Origin: Candidatus Obscuribacter sp.
GTDB taxonomy: Bacteria; Cyanobacteriota; Vampirovibrionia; Obscuribacterales; Obscuribacteraceae
Reading direction: 5' to 3'
NCBI GenBank assembly: GCA_021772095.1
Contig: JADYXR010000039.1
Span: 1 to 64,000, forward strand
DNA: 64,000 bases
The position numbers were made by a program, and so were the translations under genes. This document shows, piece after piece, positions 44,629-54,666 of this stretch. Position 1 is the stretch's first letter, and each line of letters begins with the position of its first letter. The notes below the pieces were generated by a model, which saw nothing but the letters and a program-made list of their open reading frames with translations, was not told the DNA's origin and did not search any database.

Positions 44629-46548
44629 ATGCCGCCGATTAACTTTCGCTCGAAACGACTATTGTCGTTCGCTGTCAGCCTTTCTATCTCGATCTCGACA
44701 TTCTCTCCCGGTTGCGCCGCAACCACCGTTGATTCTGAAGACCCGCGATCAATCAACAGCTCGGCGATTGGCGCCGACCAGCTCGCTCTGGTTTCGACTG
44801 GCACCAACGGCGGCAGCAAAAGCGACTCGCGGTCCATGACTTTGCCGAGTACCCTGCAAAAAGGTCAGGAAGTCGCGAAGATTGCGATGACCGGTGATAT
44901 TTTACTCGACGCCATGAACAAAGAACTGGACCGAAGTTTCGCCCTACTCAAGTCGGTCGGAACGTCGCCCCTATATTTTCTGAGTTATCGCGTTTATGAC
45001 ACCGAAGATATCAACCTGATCGCGAGCTACGGTGCAATTGAATCAGACGGACAAAACCGAAGACGCATGCTGGACGTCGAAGCCAGAGTCGGCGATTTGA
45101 AAACAGACAGCAGCCACAAATTGCGCGGCGATTCCGATGCGCCAATCGAACGCTTTTTCCTGGACTCCCGAGCACCGGTTGAATTTTCTCTCGACGATGA
45201 TGAACCCGCGATTCGAACGGCACTATGGCTGGTGACTGACGATGCTTTTAAACGCGCACAGCGCAACTTAATCCAAGTAAAAGCAAACCAAACAGTAAAA
45301 GTCGTCGAAGAAGATCAATCCGACGATTTCTCCATAGCACCACCTGTGGTGAGTGTAGAAAAGGCGCTGAAACCATCGATCGATACTGATCAATGGAAAC
45401 AGCGATTGCGAAAACTCTCCGCGATTTATAAAGAGTATCCTGAGATTACCGATTCGGACGTTACTCTCGATATCGACTTAGATGAGCGCTACATCACCAC
45501 CAGTGAAGGTACCAAAGTGCGCACTCAAGATCGCCAGGCTCGCGTTTCCACAAGCGTTAGCACTGTCGCGGCAGACGGCATGGTTCTCTATCTGTTTGAC
45601 AGTATCGATGTTTTCGATCCAAAAGATTTGCCTGACGATGCGGTGCTTGAAAAACGAATTCGCACCTTGGCAGACAACATAATCACGTTAAAAAAGGCAC
45701 CGGTTGCAGAACCATATGTAGGTCCTGCCATTCTTCGCGGACGCGCTTCAGGAGTCTTCTTCCATGAAGTTCTCGGCCATCGGGTCGAAGGCCATCGCCA
45801 GAAAGATGAAGACGAAGGTCGCACCTTTGCCAAGAAGGTCGATCAAAAAATCATGCCGGAATTCATCAGCGTGTTTGATGATCCTACGTTGGCGGCGAGC
45901 GGCGACCGACCACTGGTCGGACACTACAAATTCGATAACGAGGGCGTGCCGGCGCAAAGAGTGACTGTTGTAGAAAACGGCATTCTCAAAAACTTCCTGA
46001 TGGGTCGCAGCCCCGTCGTCAACTTCAACAAATCGAACGGACACTCACGCTGCCAACCAGGCAGCAAGCCGGTCGCGCGTCAAGGAAATTTGATCATTCA
46101 ATCAAACAAAACAGTTCCGTTCGAAGAACTCAAAAGAATGCTGGTCGAAGAAGCAAACCGACAAGGCAAACCATACGGTCTGATTTTCGATGATATCGCC
46201 GGTGGTTTCGCATTGACTCAAGCGTTCATGCCGCAGTCGTTTCAACTTTTGCCATTGCGTGTTACTCGCGTCTGGGCAGACGGCAGGCCCGATCAACTTC
46301 TGCGCGGGGTTAACTTGGTCGGCACTCCGCTGGCTTCGCTCGAAACGATCATCAACGCAGCCGACGACATCGACACGTTCAGCGGTGTCTGCGGAGCGGA
46401 ATCAGGATGGGTTCCAGTATCGGCAACTTCACCAAGTTTGCTTGTTCGCACAATCGAAGTAGCACGCGAATGGAAAGAACAGGATAAGCCACCAATTTTG
46501 CCACCACCAACTGCGGCAGTTAAAATCGAAACCGGTGACAAGCTATGA
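44629..46548 (+). CDS. Exported TldD-like metalloprotease
   Basis: 639 aa, about 150 longer than E. coli TldD. A signal peptide (LLSFAVSLSISISTFSPG, then C) is present, unlike cytoplasmic TldD. The metal-binding motif HEVLGHRVEGH lies near residue 379 (HExxxH of the family), followed by the conserved AKKVDQKIMPEFISVFDDPT and GHSRCQPGSKPVARQGNL regions. It would act outside the membrane. It overlaps the partner gene by 4 bp, which is the TldD-TldE arrangement. Confidence 0.75.
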   Translation: MPPINFRSKRLLSFAVSLSISISTFSPGCAATTVDSEDPRSINSSAIGADQLALVSTGTNGGSKSDSRSMTLPSTLQKGQEVAKIAMTGDILLDAMNKELDRSFALLKSVGTSPLYFLSYRVYDTEDINLIASYGAIESDGQNRRRMLDVEARVGDLKTDSSHKLRGDSDAPIERFFLDSRAPVEFSLDDDEPAIRTALWLVTDDAFKRAQRNLIQVKANQTVKVVEEDQSDDFSIAPPVVSVEKALKPSIDTDQWKQRLRKLSAIYKEYPEITDSDVTLDIDLDERYITTSEGTKVRTQDRQARVSTSVSTVAADGMVLYLFDSIDVFDPKDLPDDAVLEKRIRTLADNIITLKKAPVAEPYVGPAILRGRASGVFFHEVLGHRVEGHRQKDEDEGRTFAKKVDQKIMPEFISVFDDPTLAASGDRPLVGHYKFDNEGVPAQRVTVVENGILKNFLMGRSPVVNFNKSNGHSRCQPGSKPVARQGNLIIQSNKTVPFEELKRMLVEEANRQGKPYGLIFDDIAGGFALTQAFMPQSFQLLPLRVTRVWADGRPDQLLRGVNLVGTPLASLETIINAADDIDTFSGVCGAESGWVPVSATSPSLLVRTIEVAREWKEQDKPPILPPPTAAVKIETGDKL

Positions 46549-48395
46549 AGAAGAATACCGCACCATATTTAGTAGCACTCGCGTCTAGCGTTCTTCTATG
46601 CTCTTCCAGTATAGCTGCGCCAGCTGATAACGCCGAAGCACGGTCCGCAAGCGATAGCAGCAGTGGGAAAACCAGCAGCAGCATCACTAGCCCAGAGGGC
46701 ACCAGAACTGCGCCCAAAGAAGCAATTGTAAACGCGTCTAAGTATGCCGACGACATAATGTCCAAAGCCATGGAAGATGAGCTGCTTCGCTCGGTCTCGG
46801 ACCTAAAAATCAGCGGTCGTCAATCACCATATTTTGTTTCCTATCTCACAACAGATTCACAGGGTTTCAGTTGTTACGGCAGCTTCGGCGCACTCGACCA
46901 GGTCAATGACTCGCGTTATCGAAGCATCACTGCCGATGTTCGTATAGGCGACTACAAACTCGATAGTTCAGGCAAACGTTTCTTCACCGGCCTGATCGGA
47001 CGACGGGGCACCTGCAGCCTCGACGACAACTACGACGCCATTCGGCACGAACTTTGGCTCGGCACTGACTATGGTTACAAGCGCGCGATTGAATCGTTAG
47101 ATAACAAGAAAGCGATTCTCCAGCAAAAGAAAGTGGAAGATCTGCCGGATTCGATGACACCATGCGAGCCTACGATTTCGATGCAACCTGCAAAGAAATT
47201 GGAACTGGACAAAGAAGCATGGAAGACAACAGTGCGAACTGTGTCTGGAGTGTTTCGCGAGTATCCTGCCGTTCTGGATTCTACAGTTGCAATGATCGGC
47301 AGAGCCAAAACACGATGGTTCGCCAATTCCGAAGGTTCACTCAATCGTGAATGCAATCAGGGCATCCTATTCGGCATAAGCGCCAACGGACAAGCGCCTG
47401 ATGGCATGCGCCTTTCTGACTTTGAAGTCTTCTCAGCACGCGATCCAAATTCAATTCCCGGTAAACAGGAGTTGGAGAACAAAGCGAAAGAACTCGCGTT
47501 GCGAGTGAAGGCGCTGACTGAAGCGAAACCAATCGAAGATTACCGAGGACCGATTCTATTTGAAAAACAAGCCGCAGCCGAACTGTTCGCCCAGGCGTTG
47601 GCACCTCGTTTAACCAACAAAGTCGACGGCATCTCCGCGATCAGCACGAGATACGAAGCAAGCAACGATAAAATCGGAAGACGAATTCTTCCTCAGTTCA
47701 TTTCGGTAATTGATAATCCGCTTGCTCGCGAATTTAAAGGTCAGCAATTGAAAGGCGGTTACGAAGTCGACGACGAGGGCGTCAAAGCACAGAAAGTCAC
47801 TTTGGTTGAGAACGGTTATTTGAAAACCTTTTGCTCAGGCCGAACACCAAGCCGCGATGTGAAAGTAAGCAATGGTCACTGGCTGGACGGCGCGGCGACC
47901 ACAACACAACTATTCATCGAGTCCTCCAAAACAGAACCAATGTCGGTGTTAAAAGAAAAACTGATTGCTCTGGGTAAGGAGGAAGCGCTGGACTACGTGC
48001 TAATCGTGCGACACATTTCCAGCGGCGTGCTCGGTTCAATAGTGCCGGGACGATCGTCATTCATCTGGGGACGCGGCAATGAAATTCACATTTCCGCGCC
48101 AACATTACTGTATAAAGTCTACGTCAAAGACGGTCGCGAAGAGCTTGTCCGAGGGGCAAACTTCACGCGATTGTCGAACCGGTTGTTCAGAGACATTCAA
48201 GCAGTCGGTGATGACGCGCAAGCGTATCCTGTCAAGTATCCGACTCACTATGGCACCACAGGTAGTAGCGTGGTAACACCTTCAATTCTAATCTCCGAAG
48301 TTGATATTGAACGAGCATCGCATGAAACTGACATGCCGATGCTGCTCAAGAATTCATACTTCGGAGATGAGAGAAGACCGAAAGCGCTCAAATAG
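46545..48395 (+). CDS. Exported TldD/PmbA paralog lacking the metal motif
   Basis: 616 aa, signal peptide (PYLVALASSVLLCSSSIAAP). It aligns with the preceding protein along its length, but the HExxxH site is replaced (FAQALAPRL). This is the expected relation of inactive TldE to active TldD, so the two probably form a heteromer. Start overlaps the upstream stop. Confidence 0.7.
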   Translation: MKKNTAPYLVALASSVLLCSSSIAAPADNAEARSASDSSSGKTSSSITSPEGTRTAPKEAIVNASKYADDIMSKAMEDELLRSVSDLKISGRQSPYFVSYLTTDSQGFSCYGSFGALDQVNDSRYRSITADVRIGDYKLDSSGKRFFTGLIGRRGTCSLDDNYDAIRHELWLGTDYGYKRAIESLDNKKAILQQKKVEDLPDSMTPCEPTISMQPAKKLELDKEAWKTTVRTVSGVFREYPAVLDSTVAMIGRAKTRWFANSEGSLNRECNQGILFGISANGQAPDGMRLSDFEVFSARDPNSIPGKQELENKAKELALRVKALTEAKPIEDYRGPILFEKQAAAELFAQALAPRLTNKVDGISAISTRYEASNDKIGRRILPQFISVIDNPLAREFKGQQLKGGYEVDDEGVKAQKVTLVENGYLKTFCSGRTPSRDVKVSNGHWLDGAATTTQLFIESSKTEPMSVLKEKLIALGKEEALDYVLIVRHISSGVLGSIVPGRSSFIWGRGNEIHISAPTLLYKVYVKDGREELVRGANFTRLSNRLFRDIQAVGDDAQAYPVKYPTHYGTTGSSVVTPSILISEVDIERASHETDMPMLLKNSYFGDERRPKALK

Positions 48396-48411
48396 AGCAA
48401 CAAAGTCTTCG

Positions 48412-49260
48412 TTAAAAAGTACTCGACGATGAGAACGAGTCACCCTGTACGTAGATGTTCTCTTCTTCATCGTCGCCGTTTTCGTTGGATGATACCGGAA
48501 GCGGTGCTGGACTGACGTTATAGTCGAAAGTAAAACTGACATCTACAGTCTCAGGTGCACCCTGTGGAAGATGTCTAAAAGGTGATGCGTGTTCGACTGC
48601 ATCGAGAGCGGCTTGGTCACCGAGTTCAGACCCAGTACTTTTTTCGAGTCTAATTCTCGAGGCGTTGCCATTTTTGTCGAGAGTGAACAAAACCAGAGCG
48701 CGATTGCTGTCGCTTCGTTTTGGTGGCGACCATTCCGATTTGATTTTTAGTTCCAGGGCAGCCATAAACGGACCAAAATCGATGTCGTTCTGAACAGACA
48801 CTGAATCTATCTGAGCGGGCGCCAACCCATAGGTATTGGAAATAACTTCCCAAATTTTTGATTGCCCAAAGAATGATTCTTCGAATCGTTCGAACGAGGC
48901 TACTCTTTTGTCGAATGCCTCAGACGGCTCGTACGATTTCACCAGGTAGGCAAAAATCGCACAGTACAGAAGCGCCGGCAAAGCAACTGCGATGCCTGCC
49001 GCGCGAATCTTCTTCTGCGTTGACACACTGAGCACATCCGCCGCGCTGCCCGAAAATAGCGTGTTGCCACGGAACAGATTCACCAGCGCCGCCAGCGCCA
49101 ATCCGCCGTAAAACACCGCGCACACACCCGCCGCAATCGGCGCAGCATGGAACGATCCATAAGTCATAGTAATCCAGACAAGCGCCATCATGGCGGCGGA
49201 AAAGAAAAAAGAAAACGCGTACGGCTTGACGTACTTCATTAGTAAGATGTTTTGCATGGC
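48412..49260 (-). CDS. Membrane protein with C-terminal TonB-C-like domain
   Basis: About 282 aa from ATG 49260 (longest frame from 49284). Three or four membrane helices in the first half (PYAFSFFFSAAMMALVWITM, PIAAGVCAVFYGGLALAAL, VALPALLYCAIFAYLV). A TonB-C-type domain follows: MAALELKIKSEWSPPKRSD and NGNASRIRLEKSTGSELGDQAALDAV are typical. Same design, reversed, as the protein at 4386. Probably an envelope protein. Confidence 0.65.
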   Translation of the reverse strand, partial: AMQNILLMKYVKPYAFSFFFSAAMMALVWITMTYGSFHAAPIAAGVCAVFYGGLALAALVNLFRGNTLFSGSAADVLSVSTQKKIRAAGIAVALPALLYCAIFAYLVKSYEPSEAFDKRVASFERFEESFFGQSKIWEVISNTYGLAPAQIDSVSVQNDIDFGPFMAALELKIKSEWSPPKRSDSNRALVLFTLDKNGNASRIRLEKSTGSELGDQAALDAVEHASPFRHLPQGAPETVDVSFTFDYNVSPAPLPVSSNENGDDEEENIYVQGDSFSSSSTF

Positions 49261-49519
49261 AATTGACCTGTGACGGGTAAACAAAGCGGACGTATGCTAG
49301 TACCATCCTCAGCCAATCCCATCATTCAATCAATAGGGAAAACCCTACGCGAGCGATCACGCTCTAAGGGCTAACGGGATGTGCTACATCAGCAGGCCTG
49401 TAACTTGCATTGCCAGGGGCAGCATCTGAATTGCGCAGCACCATCTGCATTGCGCGGCAGCATCAGCGTTGTTACGGCAAGACAAAGAAAGGGTTTCACG
49501 CGCGTTCAAAATTTCGAGA

Positions 49520-50740
49520 TCAGTCGTTGATCGCGGGAAGACGAATGCTAAAGACAGAACCGCCTTTCTTATTAGCTGCGGCCCAAATCTCGCCCCCGTG
49601 ATTTTCCACGATTTTTTTACACAGAGCGAGCCCGATGCCATTCCCTGGAAAAGCGTTCTGTTCAAGTCTTTCAAACATCACGAATATTTTTTCGGCATTT
49701 TCAGCATCAAAACCAATGCCATTGTCGGCAACAGAAATAACCCAATCATTTTTTTCCCGATGCGCAGAAACTTTGATGGCAGGCGGCGTGTCGCCGTGAA
49801 ATTTGATTCCGTTATTCAATAGATTGTAGAAAAGTTGAACGCACTGAGACTCATCGACCAAAACTGTTGGTAACTTTTCAAAAATGATCTCGCCTTTTGA
49901 CTCTCGCAAAGCCGGTTTCAAAATCACCATCGCTTCATTGAGCGGTCGATTCAAAGGCGTCGGCGCGAATCGATTTCCCGTCGAAGTCACCATTTTGAAG
50001 GTCAACAAATCCTGAATAAGCGACATCGCTTTGGTGGCAGCACCGGAAATGAAATTCAAATAAATCTCGCCTTCCTCACCGAGTTTATTATCAAATTTGT
50101 CCTGCAACATGCCGCTGTACAATGCCATGATTCTGATCGGTTCTTTCAAATCGTGAGCGGTCGCCGATGCCCACTGCTCCAACTCCTCGTGCTTCGCTTG
50201 CAGAAGTCTTGCATTAGCGGCAAGTTCTTTTTCTTGCCTGCGGCGTTCCGAATCATCGCGCACCAACCAGCGAAGACCAGTCACCGTACCAGAATCGGAG
50301 CGAATAGCTTTTATCGTTATCGAAGCCGAAAAAATATTCCGCGCGCGAGGTCTTATCTCAAGTTGAAAATCACGAACCAGGTTTGTCTGAGTGGTCGAAA
50401 ACAAATCCAACAGTTTAAACAGTTCAGAGTGGTCGCTGGTCGAAACATAAACCGAAATTGGCTTGCCCAACAACCGCATACTTTTTACGCCCAACAAAAC
50501 GGCCGCGGCCTCATTGCTGTCTCTGATGGTGCCATTGCAATCAGTTATTAAATAGCCATCCGGAGCAAATTCAAACAGTTCCCGATATTTCTGCCTTTCT
50601 AATTCGACGGTGTTACGCGCGCTGAGCAGCTCTTCGTTTTGTACTCGCATCTCCTCAGTGCTTGTCTGGAGCTCTTCCAGCGCAGTGGATAATTCCTCCA
50701 CTACGTCGGACGTCTCCTCTTCTCTTTTGCGAGGCTTCAT
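49520..50740 (-). CDS. PAS histidine kinase
   Basis: 406 aa. Residues 1-45 coil, a PAS domain ~50-175, HisKA with ASATAHDLKEPIR (His about 197) and HATPase with YNLLNNGIKFHG, GNGIGLALCKKIV. Translationally coupled to cheR-like gene (overlap 4 bp). Completes a CheB-CheR-kinase module. Confidence 0.85.
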   Translation of the reverse strand: MKPRKREEETSDVVEELSTALEELQTSTEEMRVQNEELLSARNTVELERQKYRELFEFAPDGYLITDCNGTIRDSNEAAAVLLGVKSMRLLGKPISVYVSTSDHSELFKLLDLFSTTQTNLVRDFQLEIRPRARNIFSASITIKAIRSDSGTVTGLRWLVRDDSERRRQEKELAANARLLQAKHEELEQWASATAHDLKEPIRIMALYSGMLQDKFDNKLGEEGEIYLNFISGAATKAMSLIQDLLTFKMVTSTGNRFAPTPLNRPLNEAMVILKPALRESKGEIIFEKLPTVLVDESQCVQLFYNLLNNGIKFHGDTPPAIKVSAHREKNDWVISVADNGIGFDAENAEKIFVMFERLEQNAFPGNGIGLALCKKIVENHGGEIWAAANKKGGSVFSIRLPAIND

Positions 50741-52584
50741 TTCTCATCCATCATAATGACAATGCCTGCGGATTCCTTTGGCACACCAATCAGGGGTGTG
50801 ATCATAATATGGCATGAAATTGCTTTTCCGCGTCTATTAGTAGCGGCAACAGTTAGCTCTTTCATATTCGAACGTTCGTTCAAAAAGGAAATCAGGGGCT
50901 CGCGGATATGCTCGATCGGCAAACCAAAATCGAGTTCCAAAAGCGATACATCTTTCACTTCTTCAGAGCGCAACCCCCACATGTCTTCGGCTCGCGGATT
51001 CCAAACCATAACTTTCAAATTATTATCCAGCACCATGACGGCAGATCGCACGCTTGAGAGAATTGACTGCAAAAACGCGTTGGTATGATGGAGATCAGTT
51101 GTAAGCTGTCTTTGCTCCCCGTTGATCGTTTCCAACTCTTCATTGGTCGACTGCAGTTCCTCGTTCATGGTTTCGAGTTCTTCATTTGTGGACTGCAATT
51201 CTTCGTTGGTCGTTTCTAGCTCTTCGTTGGTCGATTGCAATTCTTCGTTAGTAGTTTCCAGTTCCTCGTGAGCAGATTGGAGCTCTTCATTAGCTGTCTC
51301 CAGATCCTGATTTATACGTTGCAAATCGGATTGAAGTTTAAACGACGTAGTAACATCCACGAAAGTTACTGCAATTCCGATAATAACTCCATCATTGTTT
51401 GAAAGTGGCGCCAGAAAGACGTCCAGGTACGTAGCGATACCATCGGCGGTGCGGCGTTCAATGCCTGAAAGTTGAACTGAATGTTTGCCTGAATAGCATT
51501 GTTCGATCACAGAACGCAATTCGACTGGTCGATACGAAAGTTCGAGATCTTGCAGTGGCCTCCCGATATCTTTTTGCGTCAATCCGAACATCTGGCGACC
51601 GCGTTCGTTCGCGAGCACCAGCGTGCCTGTGGTATCAATCACCACCTGCGGTGACAGACTGACCTCATAGGCGCAATCCTTCAACACAAGTTGTGAACTC
51701 AAATGCTGCACGGCGTCGTTGTCTCCGTCATGGTTCATGACCATTAACCGGTCGCGAAGATTAGCCCGTTGAGTCTTCGAAAATATTCGGTACCGAACAT
51801 CTGTTGGCGTAAATAGATTCGCATGAGTTAAAAGCATCTCGGCTTTGCCCAGGAACAAATGTCCAGTTTCGGCTAGCGCAAAGTGAAACCTCGAAAGAAT
51901 TTTGGTTTGAGTTTCCGCGTTTAGATACATCAACGAATTGCGACAGGTGAGCAAGTCCAACTTTGATATCGGCGCGTCCTGAACCAGATCATGGCGTCCA
52001 AAAATGACAGCTCGTCTCATTTCTGGGCGGAACAAATAATAATCGCCGCCGTTTTTGACGAAATACTTTGCTATGCGTTTTTCGGTAATACTCCGCATGC
52101 TTTTTTCAGAATAAGACGCCGCCCGCGCCTGCGCAAGAGCCTCTTCGTCGACATCGGTGGCGTAGATTTTCACTCTTTGCTGAAATGCTTCCAGACCAAT
52201 TATGTCGCAAATCACCATGGCCAAAGTGTAGGCTTCCTCGCCGGAAGCGCAGCCTGCGCTCCAAATCCGAATTGGATCGGCATTCGTTTTGGCAGCCAAA
52301 ATAATCGGCCAAATATCTTGTTCTAAATAATCCCAAGCGGGTTGATCACGAAAGAAACCAGTAACATTGATGAGAATCGTGTTGAACAGGCTGGTGAACT
52401 CATCTGGATGCACTTCAAGATAATCTACGTAATCGATGAAGTCATCGACGCCGACAAAATCCATTCGTCTTTGCACACGACGAGTGAGACTGGTGCGCTT
52501 ATATCCAGTGAAGTCAAAACCACGCGTTCTTTTAAGGTAATCGAGTAAACCCTCGAAGCGGGAATCGGTTTGCGGCTCGTTCAT
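50737..52584 (-). CDS. CheR-type methyltransferase with two PAS domains
   Basis: 615 aa. CheR domain at 1-265 (RRVQRRMDFVGVDDF, SAM loop WSAGCASGEEAYTLA, ILDLLTCRNSLMYL-like motif). PAS at ~310-430, then a long coiled coil made of near-identical heptads (ELETTNEELQSTNEE) near 430-500, then a second PAS (~510-615). Family modifies glutamates on receptors; as a stand-alone signalling protein the target is unclear. Overlaps cheB-like gene by 4 bp. Confidence 0.85.
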   Translation of the reverse strand: MNEPQTDSRFEGLLDYLKRTRGFDFTGYKRTSLTRRVQRRMDFVGVDDFIDYVDYLEVHPDEFTSLFNTILINVTGFFRDQPAWDYLEQDIWPIILAAKTNADPIRIWSAGCASGEEAYTLAMVICDIIGLEAFQQRVKIYATDVDEEALAQARAASYSEKSMRSITEKRIAKYFVKNGGDYYLFRPEMRRAVIFGRHDLVQDAPISKLDLLTCRNSLMYLNAETQTKILSRFHFALAETGHLFLGKAEMLLTHANLFTPTDVRYRIFSKTQRANLRDRLMVMNHDGDNDAVQHLSSQLVLKDCAYEVSLSPQVVIDTTGTLVLANERGRQMFGLTQKDIGRPLQDLELSYRPVELRSVIEQCYSGKHSVQLSGIERRTADGIATYLDVFLAPLSNNDGVIIGIAVTFVDVTTSFKLQSDLQRINQDLETANEELQSAHEELETTNEELQSTNEELETTNEELQSTNEELETMNEELQSTNEELETINGEQRQLTTDLHHTNAFLQSILSSVRSAVMVLDNNLKVMVWNPRAEDMWGLRSEEVKDVSLLELDFGLPIEHIREPLISFLNERSNMKELTVAATNRRGKAISCHIMITPLIGVPKESAGIVIMMDEK

Positions 52585-53183
52585 ACTTTCAGCCCTATCA
52601 AATCTACCAACACGCCAGCGATTTCATTAAGCGGCAGGATATAGTCCACGTCTCCGGTTTCGATTGCCGAGTGGGGCATGCCAAAGTTTTTGCTTGAGCT
52701 TTCGTCCTGGGCAATGACGATGCCACCACATGACTTTATCGCTTTGATTCCTTGAGTTCCATCGTGTCCACTTCCAGTCAGAACAATCGCGATTGCACGC
52801 TCTTTGAAACTATCGGCGACGGACTGGAAAAGCAAGTCCGCAGAAGGACGAACAAAGTTTACCAGCTCGGATTGGGTTAATGACATAGAAGAGTCAGGGT
52901 TTATCAATAAATGGTAATCAGGCGGAGCGACATAAACATTTCCATTTTCCAACCGGCGTCCATCCGAGGCTTCCATAACATTGAAATTCGTCCGCCTCTC
53001 AAGAATCTCAGGTAAGGCGCTTTTTCGGCTTCTCTCGACGTGTTGGACGATGACGATACTGACAGGAAGCTCCGCCGGCAACTCACTTAGAAGCAGGCTG
53101 AGCGCAGCCAACCCACCCAGCGAACTGGCGATGGCAACTAAGTCATAAGGTCCGGAAGCAACGGTAGGGTTGGGATAGATCAA
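52581..53183 (-). CDS. CheB-type methylesterase, no receiver
   Basis: 200 aa. Catalytic triad elements IASSLGG, VQHV and GHDGTQGIKAIK are present. The regulatory receiver domain of canonical CheB is missing. The receiver-bearing XRE gene is immediately upstream, which could replace it. Overlap with cheR-like gene 4 bp. Confidence 0.85.
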   Translation of the reverse strand: MIYPNPTVASGPYDLVAIASSLGGLAALSLLLSELPAELPVSIVIVQHVERSRKSALPEILERRTNFNVMEASDGRRLENGNVYVAPPDYHLLINPDSSMSLTQSELVNFVRPSADLLFQSVADSFKERAIAIVLTGSGHDGTQGIKAIKSCGGIVIAQDESSSKNFGMPHSAIETGDVDYILPLNEIAGVLVDLIGLKV

Positions 53184-53939
53184 CTAAGTGCCGGGAACTT
53201 TGGCAACAACAAACCAATACTCTACGAGCAAGGCGATTGTGTCCTGAAAATCCTTCTGGTTGACCGGTTTGGTAATGAAAGTGTTAGCTTGAAGTGCATA
53301 ACTTTTCTCTATATCAGCCTTGTCATTCGATGTCGACAGTATCACTACTGGAACTTGTTTGAGCAGCGGATTGCTTTTTACTTCGCTAAGAACCTCATGT
53401 CCACTCTTCTTTGGAACGTTGAGATCCAATAGGATTATATCCGGAGTGATACCAGACTCGGTGTTGGTGGAATTCGCTAGAATATCGAGTGCTTCTTTAC
53501 CGTCTTTGGCAACAGTGACATTTGTAGGCACTTTCAGGTTGTGCAAAGAATGTTTCAGGATATAGATATCCGCTTCGTTATCTTCGACTAAAAGAATTTC
53601 GATCGGTCGTGTGAGAGATCGGACGTTTTTGTTCGCGCCCTCAACAAGGGTTAGCACCGACGTTTCCAGCGCCTCCGCTAAACGTCCCAATGTTTCGATA
53701 GTGATGTTCTGTGATCCGCGCTCGACTTCACTGATGTAGCTACGATGCAAACCCGCTCGTTCTGCCAGTTGTGCTTGATTCAAACCGAGGCTCAACCGCT
53801 GACGTTTTAGAACATCAGCCAGCCCAGCCGATAAGTCGCTCGTGCTACTCTCGTGGTTTTTAGCCAATTTATCCTTCACTTCCGCACTGCGGTTCGATAG
53901 ATATATGACTAGTTTCGCACGTTTACGCGCATATTGCAC
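53184..53939 (-). CDS. XRE helix-turn-helix fused to a receiver domain
   Basis: 251 aa. An XRE/HipB-type HTH at residues ~36-95 (LGLNQAQLAERAGLHRSYISEVERGSQ) precedes a receiver of the Rcp1 type at ~112-245 (VEDNEADIYILKHSL, phospho-Asp in IILLDLNVPKKSGHEVL, Lys in FITKPV). HTH before REC is the reverse of most response regulators. It abuts the cheB-like gene, so phosphorylation probably controls transcription alongside methylation signalling. Confidence 0.8.
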   Translation of the reverse strand: MQYARKRAKLVIYLSNRSAEVKDKLAKNHESSTSDLSAGLADVLKRQRLSLGLNQAQLAERAGLHRSYISEVERGSQNITIETLGRLAEALETSVLTLVEGANKNVRSLTRPIEILLVEDNEADIYILKHSLHNLKVPTNVTVAKDGKEALDILANSTNTESGITPDIILLDLNVPKKSGHEVLSEVKSNPLLKQVPVVILSTSNDKADIEKSYALQANTFITKPVNQKDFQDTIALLVEYWFVVAKVPGT

Positions 53940-54360
53940 CCTTTGGGTGTGTGGAAACTTGCATCACGGCTCGCAGGGATACAGTGTTCTCACGCTCCTT
54001 CTGGAGGCTATTTCTATCCCGTCGGCAGGCAATTGTTGGCACGGTTACTCACTTAAGAGTTCATCACGGCCAGGCCTTAGAACAATCAAAATGGGGACAT
54101 ATCCGACATCTCGCAGCTTATGTGTTGTTTATTCGCTTCAGCGTTCGAGCGCGGAACAGCGGTTCTCGAGCTAAGCCAGGCTTCACAAAGAAATCCTCAG
54201 ACCCCCGTTTCGCGGCATTTTGCAGGTTCCGGCGAACTATCTGAACGTTCGACGAAAACACCGCTTCCAAGCCGCTGGTTTGGATTTGCGACTATCTGGC
54301 TTGCCGTTAGGAAACGGGTGTTATATAGTCAGTCCAGAGGCATCAAACATCCAGTAGCAA
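53940..54360. other. Intergenic
   Basis: No gene is supported. The divergent promoters of the XRE-receiver gene (leftward) and the DUF433 gene (rightward) should lie here. No clear terminator. Confidence 0.35.
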
Positions 54361-54531
54361 ATGAACAAAAAAACCCTTCTTAAAAGAATTACGGTCAATC
54401 CTGAGATATCCGACGGCAAGCGTATCATTCGCGGACGGCGCCTTGCCGTTGAGCATGTTTTGGACATGCTTGCAGCCGGAGATATTCCAGAGAGTCTGCT
54501 ACAAGACTGTCCCTGGCTTGAGAACTATTGA
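54361..54531 (+). pseudogene. Truncated DUF433 antitoxin-like gene
   Basis: 56 aa. The DUF433 core is intact (RITVNPEISDGKRIIRGRRLAVEHVLDMLAAG...) but the C-terminus stops after CPWLENY, before the usual helix. A readthrough in the third frame continues, suggesting a frameshift. DUF433 genes normally sit beside a PIN-like (DUF5615) toxin; none is present here. Either a remnant or a regulatory leftover. Confidence 0.6.
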
Positions 54532-54666
54532 GAATCAGAACAATGCCGGCGAATTTTCTTGGCTGCCAGCACTGCAAACCGAGCTATTCTCGGCTTGCAA
54601 TTTCGACAATTTGTTATTGCTGAGAAGAGCGTCGAGTGAGGCTCGGCAACGGTTGCAAAAATTACT

